Source: Ornithodoros turicata
Taxonomy: Eukaryota; Arthropoda; Arachnida; Ixodida; Argasidae
Length of the DNA stretch: 64,000 bases
NCBI RefSeq assembly: GCF_037126465.1
Contig: NC_088201.1
Coordinates: 198,222,403-198,286,402 of the forward strand
Direction of reading: 5' to 3'
A model generated the notes under the pieces. The model saw nothing but the letters and a program-made list of their open reading frames with translations, was not told where the DNA came from and did not search any database. The first letter of the stretch is position 1. Every line of letters begins with the position of its first letter. Shown one piece after another: positions 12,890-24,672 of the stretch. The position numbers were made by a program, and so were the translations under genes.

Positions 12890-15880
12890 AAAGAAATACA
12901 AAGTATAACTATATAACTATAATACAAAGTAATTAGCATCAATTAGAGATTTGAGGGTAATCAAAGCGAGTAAATGTAAATGAAGACGAATTAAAAAAAT
13001 CAAAATGATATAATCTTACCTACGGTAATTAAAGGATAATCACTGGGTGATTAAAAGTAATTGAAGCTAATTGAAGCTTAAATTAATTGACTTACATATA
13101 GTAATTGAAAGTGTCGTACCGGAAGTCAAGTATAGACTGGAAGTGGACAACAGGAAATCAGATTAGACAGGAAGTGAAGAACCGGAACATGACTTGGAAA
13201 GGTAGTGCATATCGGAAGCCAAGTACAGACGTTAAGAGGACAACCGAAAGTCAGATTAAGCTTGAAGTGTACAACCTGAAGTCAATATGGATCAGATGTG
13301 GATACCGGAGTCAGTATAGACGGAAAGCGAACAACCAGAAGTCGAGTTGGACTGGCAGTAGGTACTGAAAGTCAAGTATAATGCGAAGTTGACAACCATA
13401 AGAGAGCTTAGACTGGAAAAAGACAACCAGCAGTCGAGTTGGACTGGAAGTCGATATTTGAAGTCAAGTTATACTAGCTTCAACTGCAGGCTATACTGGG
13501 AGTGGGCAACCGGAAGCCAGGTTTAGGCAGTCACTCAGAAGTAACGTTAGACTGGAAGTTGAGAACTGGAAGCCAAGTTGGACCGGACGTGGACAACCGA
13601 ATGCCGTGTTTAGACCGTCAGTGAACACCCGAAACTCGGGCTTAGACTGGAAAAAATGCCAGATGCTGACGCGTTTTTCTCACAGTTACAGCTAAATCGC
13701 CACTGATTTTTTAACCGGCTGCTTAGCCGGCTTATTTCTGCCCACCTGAGGACTCATTTTAAAGTGTTCTCAAATGTCAACGAGTAATTCGCGGAAAAGA
13801 CAATGTTTCCCAGCGCGGGGGTTGAGCTTGGACCCTCCTGATTGCCCGTCAGACATGTTACACTTACAGCACAATAGCATGGCTTTCTCCATGAAATAGT
13901 ATGTCTAAAATATTCGGTCCAGGACAAGTCATACACCCTTTTCCACTCACTGACACACTAGGCACCGCGTCAATAGTGAACACATTGGCAAGCAAGCAGA
14001 CTCAACATCTCTCTAAGGACTCACAGAATACATACATGCTGCAAGAGCTTGAAGGGACGGTCTCGTGCAGCCGGGGCGATTCCGAAACTTAGCCAAAACT
14101 AGTTTCACGAGTACTGTACACATACAACCGTCAAAGTTTCATTGGGAATGACCAAGTCGTTTTCGAGGAATTTGTCGAAACGCGCCGTAAGAGCAGACGA
14201 CGAAAGTTGCGCCTCTCTCATGCAACGTCACGTATGACGTCGACCTGCGGGCGCGTCGTCGTTGTCATGGTAATTGTAACTTGCAGAAGCACCTTTGTTT
14301 GAGTAATCCCCTTTGTCCTCGAAATGGGGACACTCAGGCATATACCTCCGCGAGCCAAGAATGTAGTCCGAGCATTGACTGTGGGGTCTCCCATAATGTG
14401 GCACACAATCGGATACGTGGAAGCTAAGTCACGTGTTTTCTTTCCGCGAGTATTTAATGCGGTTTTTAAATAAACACGTTCTCCTTCTCCATGTACGTAG
14501 TCAACGACGCTTGAAGCATGACCAGTGTACAAAGGAGAGTGTAATGGAAGCGCGCGTAATATGTTTTTGATCGGAGCTGTAATGCGACCCTGCGCGCCGA
14601 TGGCCAGCGACTTCAGGTTCGTGATTGGGGATGGGGTTGTTCTGCGACTTTTAACTTGTTTCTGAGGATGAACATAGTTGTTCTGAACCACCTTGCCACT
14701 TAGAACCACCAGTACTTAGAATGCGCGTTTTTCACCTGAGAACTGAAAGAAAATGTACCAGAGTTGCCGCGGTGCCCAGTAACTTCTGATGGTCGTCTGC
14801 TCACGCCGATGCACTAGCACGCGCAAAAGCAGACGATTTCTGTATCCTATCACGGACTGACCCGCGGGGCGACGTGGCCGTTCTTATTGTTGCCAACACA
14901 GATCGTGGCGTGCCCTGCAATCTTTATCAATCTAATTCGGTTATTTAATAACTGTGGCGTGTTTTGTCGGGTAAATTAGCAGTATTCCATTTCCAACAAA
15001 GGGCATTCGAATGGTACACTTTATGAAAGGGGCAGGGGGTACGAGACCGTCCCTTTAAGGGACAAAGTAAACAGGTAATTCACGAAAAAGCCAATGCGTG
15101 CCAGCGGGTTGAACATGAACCCTACTGCTACGGTAATCAAGGGGGTCTAAAAACGAATGAAAAAGAAAGAGAGAAAGAAACAGCGGCGATTTTCCATTAA
15201 GCACGTTTTCCGGTCTAAGCCCGACTTTCCGTTGTCTTCTTCCGGTCTAACCCAACTTCTGGTTGTCAACTTCCCGTCCATAATTTACTCTGCTATACAC
15301 TTCCGTTATTCAGTGATCACCTAAACCCGACTTTCGGTTGTCTTCAGTACTCCGACAACTTGACAAGCTTACACACCTACAACTTGACTTCCTGTTCGAC
15401 ACTTTCAATTACTATATTTAGGTCATTTTAATGAACCTTTAATTGCCTGAATTACTTTCAATTACCTTGTAATTATCCTTTGATTATCGAGGGTAAGCGC
15501 AGCCTACCTGAGATAATTTTGAATGTTATTCAATTGCCTATAATTACATTTACTTGATTTGTTACTCTCAATTCCCTTCTAACTCACGTTTCACTACCTT
15601 GAATTAAATTTAGTTAACCTGTTTATTGTTTTTGTTGTTAACCATTTCAGTAACCTGTAGTTACCTTTGGTAATCTTTCATTTAATTTAATCTTCCTCTT
15701 ACTTACATATGTCTTATATTCATTGCATTTAAACTCACCTTTCTTGCTTTAATTGCCTTTCATTACCTCTAGTTACCTTCAATTCTTAATTACCTTCGAC
15801 TACTTCAATTCTAAATCATGTACCTCTATTTAGATTCACCCTCTTATATCCCTTTACATGTCCACTTATACTTCTGACTC
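12890..15880. mobile_element. 3-kb fold-back element with inverted AT-rich and minisatellite arms
   Basis: The left arm has an AT-rich part with iterated GTAATTGAAGC-like motifs (about 12,900-13,105), followed by a degenerate minisatellite of roughly 40-50-base units resembling GACAACCGGAAGTCAAGT and TAGACTGGAAGTG (13,105-13,650). The right arm carries the reverse complement in mirrored order: TTCCGGTCTAACCCAACTTC-like units (15,190-15,400), then iterated AATTACCTTTAATTACC motifs to about 15,880. The interior of about 1.5 kb has no recognised transposase; a 163-codon minus-strand frame at 14,218-14,709 shows no motif. Mirror symmetry of two different repeat types implies a single fold-back or non-autonomous DNA transposon rather than two unrelated satellites. 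The 87-codon frame at 13,105-13,368 is a translation of the minisatellite. Confidence 0.6.
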
Positions 15881-16737
15881 GCTGAGGCTTCACCATCTCA
15901 TATGATGGCACAAGCACACAAATACAGCCTGTTCCAGTTTGACACTTCTATAGTGCTAGGGCATTAAAAAAGATGAGACAAAACTCCTTGTGTCAAATGT
16001 GAATTCACAATCGTTTACCAGATACCGTTATCGTGCGAAAGAGTTTTTGTCGGTCATTGAGGTCATGTTAAAGAGTATGGGTGTATGTCGGTTTTTCAAC
16101 GAACGGAGATAAAAGGTTATTTCAAAACAAAAACAGCGAGGATGACATTCGACGGGTTTCTCATAAATGGACTTCGGGGAAAAAATAGATGAATCAACGA
16201 AAACTCAATTGCTTTGACTTAAAGAATGCAGAGGACCAACCTAAAATGTGAAGGAAGCGTGGGTTTATCGGTGCGACTGTCACCGCCTTTCATGTTGTGA
16301 CGTCATCATTTCGTGTTTTTAACCTCTTCTTCTTTCTTTGACCTTCCTCCTGGGAATATTTTGTCACATTGACGAGTTACTAGTGGGGCCAGTATGGTCG
16401 CCCTTCTCTGTGTCTGTCTTGTTTGCTCCAAGTTAAATCGTGTACTAACTGACCCATTCAGCAGCATTAATTAGTGAATTGTTGACTTTGTCCCTCAGGA
16501 TCTTGGGGACTGTATGTGTTGTGTTTGTCCCTAGATAGAACTCACGACGGCTCATTTGCCGAAGTGTTCTCAGCCGCCGCCATGCTTCGTGTACGAATGT
16601 GTCACTGAGAAAACATGCAAGAGTGACAAGAGCACGGCGCTGGCTTATCCAATAGCCCGAGCTTTAAATCGGCCGGGACCATACATTGCCTGGCTTAGGA
16701 AATGCTAGACCCTGTGTTACACCTCTGTTAGTGATCT
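15881..16737. other. Non-coding sequence, possibly 5' LTR/leader of the following gypsy element
   Basis: No gene. The segment directly precedes the gag-like frame and may contain its leader. I could not identify a matching 3' LTR or a primer-binding site. Confidence 0.25.
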
Positions 16738-18466
16738 ATGCTTTTATCTATCTATCTATGCTTTTATCAACTTTTACAGCCTGCTACACTGGGCCGGGTC
16801 ACCCTTGACCAACACCGTTCGACGTTTACGGCATCCTTGGCTACATTCAATGTAACGCCACCGGAAGCTTTCACGTTCAAGACGCCGAATCAGTGGACCA
16901 CTTGGAGGAAACGCTTTCTACGTTTCCGCACTGCCTCTGGCCTTAACGACAAGGCTGGGTTAAGCCAAGTAGATGCACTGACCTACATTATGGGTGAACA
17001 AGCGGAGGACATGTACGCCACGCTAAAGCTTAGTCCCGAAGACGCACAGAAGTTCGACAAGGTGCTAGAAGCATTCTATGCCTACTTCGCTCTGTGCTGC
17101 AACATCATCTTTGAGCGTGCAAAGTACAACAGGAGAGTACAACAGGATTTCGAATCCGTGGAGTAATTCGTGACTGTCTTGCATTCAATGGCAGACTTAT
17201 GAAACTATAGGGCGCTGCGCGAAGAACTGATCCGGGACAGACTGGTTGCAAGCATTCGAGACAAGAAAGTTTCGGAACAAGTACAGCTCGACTCCGAACT
17301 CACTCTACAAAAGGCTACCACAGCGGCTCGCCAGCTAGAAACTGTCCGGCTGCAGCAAGCTGAACTTCACAAAGGCAATGACGCTACAGTACATCGACTA
17401 ACGACGCACAAAGTGTCAGTGGGGTACGAATCAAGGAGACTGGCAACCAGGAAGATTCACGCGGGCACGACCCGCCCTTCTTCAAAGTCAGGTTCCCAAA
17501 AGCTCTGCCGGTGGTGCGGCCGTGACAGGCACGCAAGACAGGACTGCCAAGCAAAAGACAAGATATGCTTCAAATGCAAGAAGAAGGGGCACTTCTCATC
17601 AGTTTGCCTTTCGGCTAAGCAGACCCAATTTGCCCCCGACGGAACTACTGCATTTCTAGGAGTCGTAGCTCATGGTGGAACGTCGAAATGGCAAGTCTCA
17701 GTCCTTGTTCAAGGAATACCGTTAACGTTTAAAGTCGAAACAGGAGCTGACGAAACAGGTATACCAGTGAGCGTTTTCCCTAAGCACTTCACGGGAATCC
17801 GTCTCGAAACTCCCAAACGTCGCCTCCGAGGTCTAGACGGAAAAATGCTGAAGGCCACAGGTATGACATCTCTTCAGACAGTTTTTCAAGGACAAGAAAC
17901 CCAACAAGACATTGACGTCTCGAAGGAACTTCCTACGTAGTTTGCTTGGTCAGCCAGCCATAGAGAGCCTGAAAGTGCTTCGGACAATACAAGTGCTCTC
18001 AAAGGCGTCCCCATTCGAAGAATATGCTACGTTCTTTCAGGGACTGGGAGTTCTACAAGGAGATTACGACATAAAGCTAGCTGCTGATGCTAGGCCCTTT
18101 GCCCTTTCATCTCCACGGAGAGTACCACTGCCCCTATAGCAAAAAACAAAAGAGGAACTTTAGCGCATGGAGAAGCTAGGAGTCATAACGCCAGTCATGG
18201 AACCAACAGTCTGGTGGGCGCCAATGGTAATCGTCCCAAAGAAGTCAGGAGGAATTTGACTTTGCATCGATTTCCGCTACGTACTGCGTGAATTTCATCT
18301 TATCCCTTCTGTCGAACATTCACTCGCAATACTAAAAAGTGCAAAGGTCTTCAGTAAACTCGACGCAAGCTCGTTTTTTTTTTTTTTGGCATGTACTGCT
18401 AAGTGAAGAAAGCAAACACTTGACGGCGTTCATAACTTCGTTTGGGCGATACTCCTTCAACAGATA
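16738..18466 (+). pseudogene. Degraded Ty3/gypsy retrotransposon gag-protease-RT start
   Basis: From about 16,800 a frame reads FKTPNQWTTWRKRFLRFRTA, then LTYIMGEQAEDMYATL and ERAKYNRRVQQDFESVE, a typical gag of metazoan Ty3/gypsy elements, ended by a TAA at 17,164. After a frame change, 17,413-17,940 carries two zinc knuckles, CRWCGRDRHARQDC and CFKCKKKGHFSSVC (both CX2CX4HX4C), the nucleocapsid. A protease-like segment follows at about 17,730, reading FKVETGADETGIP where an Asp of the DTGA active site would be expected, so the protease looks inactive. Then come GDYDIKLAADARPFALSSPR (about 18,060) and VITPVMEPTVWWAPMVIVPKK (about 18,180), the beginning of reverse transcriptase. Similarity stops near 18,460, before the RT catalytic YXDD. 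Multiple stops and frame changes mark it as dead. Confidence 0.85.
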
Positions 18467-18511
18467 TCCCCCTCCCCCCAACCGACGATATTCCTTCGGG
18501 ATATCGTCCCC

Positions 18512-18590
18512 GCCGGAAGCTCAGTCGGTAATGTGTTGGCTTGCTGAGCGTAAGATCGCAGGTTCAATTCTTGTTGAGGAGGGCAGCAAT
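18512..18590 (+). repeat. tRNA-derived sequence (SINE head)
   Basis: GAAGCTCAGTCGGTAATG resembles a Pol III A box, and 18,560-18,572 reads GCAGGTTCAATTC, a B box, about 40 bases downstream. The spacing is that of a tRNA. The sequence lies at the point where the gypsy remnant ends. Arthropods, including ticks, carry tRNA-derived SINEs. The rest of the SINE body and the tail are not clearly delimited. It could also be a tRNA pseudogene. Confidence 0.5.
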
Positions 18591-18599
18591 TGGGGAAGG

Positions 18600-19500
18600 T
18601 AGACACTGCTTCCAGTACCGTGTGTCGCATGTGCACGTCAACAGAACCCAATATGTCGAAATCCCTCATATCGCCACATTACGCTGACGCATCTCCCTTT
18701 ATTATTAGTAGCATTCACTGCAAGGGTATTTTTCTGAAAAAAACAAAACAAAACAAGCATTTTAAATGGGTGCCGACACAAACACCCTTTTGTAGGATGT
18801 TCAGAACGACCTCTAAAGATGCTCACTCCCTTTTCACAACCTTAGGGGTGTAAAAAGCTTTAGTGTGTAACTGGTCCTTTTTACGTGTAAATCAACACCC
18901 TAAGATGGAAACACACTCCGCGGGAGGTGCTCACTGAACGCGTGTGGGTAGTAATTAAATTATGCCGACAGATTCCAGTTTTGGTGTAAATCGGCACCGT
19001 CCAAAAATGGCATCAGTTGTGATTTGTTTCTCTGGCGGTCATATTATGCATATTAGTCAAAGTAAATGCATAGCTTGAAAACGTTTCCCAATATGGCAAT
19101 TCGAAACTGGGGCCATATTGGACCAAGTTAGCGTCTGACATACAGATATACGTTTGGATAAGGATATACGAGCTTTAAGTTAGTGGTAGGTTTAAAACGT
19201 CACATAACTGGGTTAATGAACCAACAGCTCATTTAGAAAGGAAGTGACATTTCCTTCCTCAGAGAAAACGAATATAATATACATTGAACATGAATATGGC
19301 ACAGAACGCACACAGACAAGGACGACATACATGGAACCTTTCTGTCCCCAAAGCCAAAAGCCCGAGCAGCTGAAAGTCCGAGCGTGAACAAGAGCAATTC
19401 GTCCCAATAAATCAGCCGCTAGATGAACGCTTCCCTGTGTTGTCCTTGTCCATGTGCGTACTCAAACATGTTCAGTCCCAACCAACATGCTGCACACAGT
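18600..19500. other. Non-coding sequence with TTACACC-type motifs
   Basis: No gene. Repeated GGGTGT, GTGTAAATCGGCACC and TTTTACGTGTAAA strings occur at about 18,720-19,010, and similar TTGCACC, TTACACC and AAAGGGTG strings occur at 20,700-20,850. They may be subterminal motifs of one DNA-transposon family, but no termini could be defined. Confidence 0.25.
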
Positions 19501-19709
19501 CTCGCACCCTTATACACATGATTGTGTTGTGAACTTTGCAGCCCATTGTGGTGCCGTGGGAATGACCAGGCTCACGGCGCCGCAGAAGCAGGTCTCTAGC
19601 ATCGGAAGCAGGCGAGTATCGCCCTGCTGAGAGGAGACTTCATTGCTTCGACGCCTCGTGACACTCTTGGCTCTCCGCCCAATGGACAACAGACATTCTC
19701 CCTCCATCC

Positions 19710-20430
19710 ATGCTTAGCAGAGGTGGTCCAGCACAAGCTTTCCGCATGCCACGAAACACCTCTCGTCAAGATGCTGCATTAACTCATCGAAAGCGGCCCG
19801 ATGTGGCTTTTACAGCTCATTTGCGTTACCGCTTGAGACAAGTTGACTCTCCTAGATACGGTCACTGCGGTGCTCTAGAGCAGTGGTTCATAAAGTGACC
19901 CGCGGGGGCCCCTGAGAGTGTTCGCGGGGGTTGGTGTCGATCGCAGACAGCAAGAAGACCATCTAGGCCAGTACTGGACACGCAATCTCTGAAGAAGATG
20001 ATATTTATATATGACGATATATGAGAAGGCAGAAATATACTGCCTTGTGTTTGTTTGTTGTTCCTTCTTTTTTTCTTCACGTCTTTTGCCTGTACCTACC
20101 TCAACCGAACTTAACAGGGGTCCTCAAATGAATTCTCAGTGGTTTGGGCGATCCGACACAACGAGAAGTTTGGGAGACGCAGCTCTAGAGGATCTCGAGC
20201 ACATTATTTTTCATTGCCCACAACCCTGCTACATTGCTACCACAACATTGTTACCAGCGTTCCTGAACAGCACTGTCGGGTCTCTGAATCACCTGAACTC
20301 TCGCTCCCTCCCTCTCACGAAATTGCTTGGCCCCTGGCCAAATACAGCCCACCAACGCTCTGCCCTCAAAGCTCTTGCGTCATTTTTTTACACAGTCGGA
20401 CTTCAATTTTTTTTGTGATGGCGCGCATTA
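19710..20430 (+). pseudogene. Non-LTR retrotransposon ORF2 C-terminal fragment, split by a hAT insertion
   Basis: From about 19,740 the frame contains TSRQDAALTHRKRPDVAFT and ends YGHCGALE just before an 8-base duplication. It resumes at 20,183 as LEDLEHIIFHCPQPCY. The CGALE-x-LEHI-x-HCP pattern is the CCHC-type C-terminal region found after reverse transcriptase in many non-LTR elements. The reading phase is exactly preserved across the 302-base hAT insertion (19,881-20,182) if one copy of the target duplication is discounted. This proves the order of events: LINE first, hAT later. Upstream RT sequence is not intact. After about 20,415 the frame runs out and the 3' UTR begins. Confidence 0.7.
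19873..20190. mobile_element. 302-bp non-autonomous hAT element with 8-bp target site duplication
   Basis: CTCTAGAG at 19,873-19,880 is repeated at 20,183-20,190, the 8-base duplication typical of hAT. The element between them begins CAGTGGTTCATAAAGTG and ends CAACGAGAAGTTTGGGAGAC plus GCAG, so the ends read CAGTGGTTC and, on the other strand, CTGCGTCTCCCAAACTT. These are standard hAT-type termini. There is no coding capacity. It interrupts a non-LTR retrotransposon frame exactly, so the pre-insertion sequence can be inferred. Confidence 0.85.
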
Positions 20431-23400
20431 TTTCAATCCCCTCATCACCACCAGGGATTGGGAAACTCCCCATTCCTCACCTTAAAAGTAAAGGTGTTGT
20501 TGTTCTGCAAAATAGACAGCCCTGCTCGCCTTCAAGTGAAAACGAAGGTGAGGGGTCTCAGTTTAATTTGCACACATGCACAAAAACACTGAAGCAATCA
20601 AAATATCGTATGCATTTCTTACTGGCTATGAGGGAAAACTAAGACTCGGCGTACAGGACATTCATTTGCTATGTACGCCAAAGATAAACATTTTGCTCAA
20701 TTGCACCCTTTTTGCACCAGTAGCAGGACATGCATCCGCAAGGTCGATCTCTGTAAATATTACACCCATCCAACAACCACCATGCAAACTTTTTCCCGCA
20801 CAGGGTGTAACGTTTAGACGCAAATTACACCGCATTTGCACCGAAAAGGGTGTTGAGAATTTGAGAGTGATCATATATCACTTTGTACATCATATCTAGT
20901 CATGTACATGGCTAGTTTGTAGGGGATCACTTGGATTCTTCTCTTGTGTATTCATTGACGTTTCATACTGCACAGGAGCGCAATTTACTATGCCTAGGAT
21001 TTTTGCACCGTGCCATGCGTCAGCTATTCTTAACATGTTGATAGATGTGCTTGTGCTGTTCAAGAACTCAGGTTTAGTAAAGTATTTGTTCCCTTAACAC
21101 AAGAAAGCTAAACCACCGCTACGTGTATCAGTTGCCATACCTGCAAACTAAATCCATTTAATAAAATGCTCTTACGGCCTCATCATACGACACGACTGCT
21201 AAAAAGATCAGTCCGTCAGAGCGGGTGGTGGGACAGCATCACTTACTGATATAACTGTTCAGACAGCGCACGTCGTTGACATGGTTTGGAAAATGAATGT
21301 GCCAATGCGTATTTTGACTTGTATTTTGGTGGTGGAGCAGCATTTGCGCCTAGCGTCATATCGACTACGGCTAATGCTTACTGTGCCCCTACAACAGCTT
21401 ACTTGCCCCTTCGTTAACATGGCGTTCTTGCTTCGTTAAAACGTTGTTCTGGGTTAATTGATCAACACTCACCTTTCGAGACCGCTTCCTCTTTCTCCTC
21501 TGGGAATTTCGTCCGCATGACATTCTGCAACCGTTGTAATGTAAATGATTAACAGATAGACACGATATACTGCGTGATATAATATCATAAACACGAAACC
21601 TCATTTCCTTTGGACCCTATTTGCATCTAGCAGTTTCTCGCTTGTTTAGGTCGGCATTCGGTAATTTCAAATCCGACCATTTCTTCTTTTGCTTTTCGTT
21701 TTTTTTAATTAACAGTAGTATGACTCACAATTCCAATAAGTACACACCTTCTATTCCCAATTATCCATAATAAAAATTGATGGAAGTTTGCCCTCCGGTG
21801 TGTCTTCAAAACACCGAAGTCCTGTTTGGTACTCCGCGAGCCAGTGGAGGCCGACCCCCTCAACCGTGTTTTCTTCAGTAAAATGAATATATTTCTTGAA
21901 TCTATTCACTGGACAAAACATGCATAGATATTAATGCATAGATATGCATACACATGCATAAATGCATAGATATTAAATGATAATTTCATTAGCTGGAGCT
22001 GCTTGTGTCCGCCTCGTTCCAGAGATGGTCTTCATATGCCCATTCACTTTATCTCCAAAGGAGACTGGAAGACCACTGTGACCTTTTTTTTTTTTGCTAT
22101 TCTTACTTTGTAGGTAATTGCTGGTTCTATACCGAGGCCAATGAAGTATGCAGTATTTCTAACATTGTCGAAACGAATTCGGTCGTGAGGCTTTGAGAGA
22201 ATAGAATCACAACGAGGGCAATGCTCTATAATAAACTTAGTGCATTGAGGAACAAACTAAAAAGAGCCGGCGTATTGTGGGACAACCTTGGCTGATATCT
22301 AAATAATCCAACAGGAAAGAAGCGAAAGACATAAGACTGACATCAACAATGAATTTCTGAAGCGGAAAACACGTTATCAGAAGAGGAGATGACAAATCTG
22401 AAACCAAAAGAAGGAGCGACGTGAGACACAGTGATGGGACGATGCACCAAAATGGCATATCTACGAACAGTTCAACGTGTCCACGAGGCTGCGCGAAATA
22501 ACAACAGAGCTATGCACTAATACCATGTGACTTTCGTAAGTGTAAGTTGCGAAACGACGCCTTCGACAGAGTCTATGGCAACTGTACACGCGTGTATGCG
22601 AGATATACGGTAACATTCGCCGCTGCTTCGCAGTCAAGTTGGGCAAGTTTCCCTTCTTGAAAAGGCTTACATATTACATAGAGGAGTTTGCAAGATTGGA
22701 ACTGCCTCTGAAGCTAAGGAAGCCCAGCAAGAGTAACCCAATGATGACGTCACCCAGTCACACGAATGGAATTGCAGCGCTGGCGATTGTCTCCGACGTC
22801 GTCTGCTGCGTCTTCGCACTAAGTGAAAATTGAACGGTAAATACGCCGACCTTCGCCTACTAGTGTGAGCTCTGATGCGACCATGTCGCGTTGAACACAT
22901 GTTACACTCCTGTCTGTACGAGAATGTCCGACGCTAAACAGAGACAACACTGCACAGGCCGACCACAGATTCCTGCGACCAGCAGACGCCGTTCCTTCCG
23001 CACCGGTCGGTTGCCAAGAGCCGTCCAGCCACTCTCTGACTGGATTTGTTCTTGCCAAAGGCCGCTACTGATTGGCCTTGTCCAAGTGATGTTTTATCCC
23101 ATTTCTAGAGCGGTAATACCGGAATATTCTCAATATATGCCTTCTCTTCCTATGTGTTACAGCAAACCTGCATAGGAACAACTCTAGTAACCCGCCTCGG
23201 ATTTTTCGGCGTTATTGTCACTGACGAGCGTGAAGTAAAGAGGCACTATCGTTTCGGAATCTACTGCGACGGATGTAACAGTCGCTTCAAGCAATTTCCG
23301 GTGGGCGCTTTCCCGGGCACCACAGAGACTCTACCCCTGTGCCTCCGGAGACGTCTGTAGGAAACTAGGTGTCTGGTCATTAATGAGACCTGTCTATACC

Positions 23401-23695
23401 TGTAGCTCGGCACACTTTTTGGCTCTCTGCCCATCACGTACTCAAATCAGGAGCTGAAATACGGTTCCGTGTTATTCCTTGCATCCTAAACTATATTTCA
23501 CGTGTATTTGCAGAGCACCACCACTGACGGGAAACTGAAGTGGATTGGATTGGAACGGATATTCTCTAGCGACTTGCCAACCTAATGAGGCTCCAATTTT
23601 GTGGTCAGTTTTATCGACACCACCTGGATTTAGAGGGTTAGATTGGAGGGGTGCAGAACAGCAGAACTGATCGGCTGCTGGACCCGCTTGATGGA
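20431..23695. other. Host-like non-coding sequence
   Basis: No gene recognised. Short open frames have no motif. Near 21,920-21,980 there are iterations of ATGCATAGATATT. AT-rich and unremarkable elsewhere. Confidence 0.35.
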
Positions 23696-23699
23696 ACAC

Positions 23700-24672
23700 A
23701 CAGGGTGTTTCATCTCAGAGTGAACCCCTATTTATTATAGAAATGTACTTGAGATAAAGATTAGAAACCTCTGCGTCATACTTGTGAAGGTTTTTGCCTC
23801 CTAAACAGGTGGTTTCCATCAATGTATCTCATTAATTTGTCTAATTAGCTTAATTAAACTAAAGCTATTCTCAAGGAAAAGTAACTTTTTTTGCGCTCAT
23901 TAGAAAGCTCTGGCCACAACACCCAATTTCAGTCAGAATTACAGGGTCTTTCACGATCTTTCCATAAAATTTTGACACCCGATAACACGCAAAAACAGCT
24001 CGAAAAACCATTGCTCGTCAAGGGGCCTCGTCTAGCGAAATTACCCTGAAGCCAGGTCCAACCCTGTATGCTCTATGACTGGGAAGTAAAACCCTAGTCA
24101 GGGACAGCAGACAAATGCTCTCCCTGCCTTGGGTCTTACGCACCACGAGCTTGTAATCGCAATTCGCTCTTGTCGATCATGCTTTATGACTTCACTGATT
24201 ATCAGTTACTCATGGCTGCGAAGAGATAAGCTTGTGAAGGCAAAATAAGTGATTTCATCCGGTCCCCGCCTTCCCTTTTTTCTTCTGTTTTCTCATGCTG
24301 TTTCCATGCGCAGTGTTAGTGTCTTCGGGCAGAGACGATAGTCCCGGCGCCGTGAAATCCGAAAGCGCGCTTGCAGAGATGGCAAGTTTTCGGGTGTCGA
24401 ATTTTTGTGGAAAGATTGTGAAAGATCCTGTAATTGTGACTGAAATTGGGTGTTGTGGCCATCGGCCTTCTAATTAGCGCAAAAAAGTTACCTTTCCTTG
24501 AGAATTTTTTGCTTCAATTAAACTGCTTAGACAAGTTAATGAGTTGCACTGATGGAAACCACCTGCTCGTGCGGCAAAAACCTTCACAGGGGTATTACGC
24601 AGGAAGTTTCTAATTTTGATCTCAAGTACATTCTATAATAAGTAAGGGTCACTCTTAAGTGAAATACCATGT
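23700..24672. mobile_element. About 970-bp fold-back DNA element with long (about 290-bp) terminal inverted repeats
   Basis: The left end begins CACAGGGTGTTTCATCTCAG and runs through GGTGGTTTCCATCAATG, GGCCACAACACCCAATTTCA and TTTTGACACCCG (about 23,990). The right side contains the mirror images: CGGGTGTCGAATTTTTG (24,391), TGAAATTGGGTGTTGTGGCC (24,441), CATTGATGGAAACCACC-like (about 24,550) and AGTGAAATACC at 24,658. The arms are about 290 bases and imperfect. The interior of about 370 bases lacks a transposase. It is a non-autonomous, MITE-like element; I could not assign the superfamily or see a definite target duplication. Confidence 0.75.

Noticed and set aside
13105..13368. 87-codon protein with internal repeats
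   Set aside because: It is a translation of the degenerate GGAAGTC minisatellite.
14218..14709. 163-codon minus-strand frame in the core of the fold-back element
   Set aside because: Low-complexity, threonine-rich end and no transposase motif; kept only as a remark under the element.
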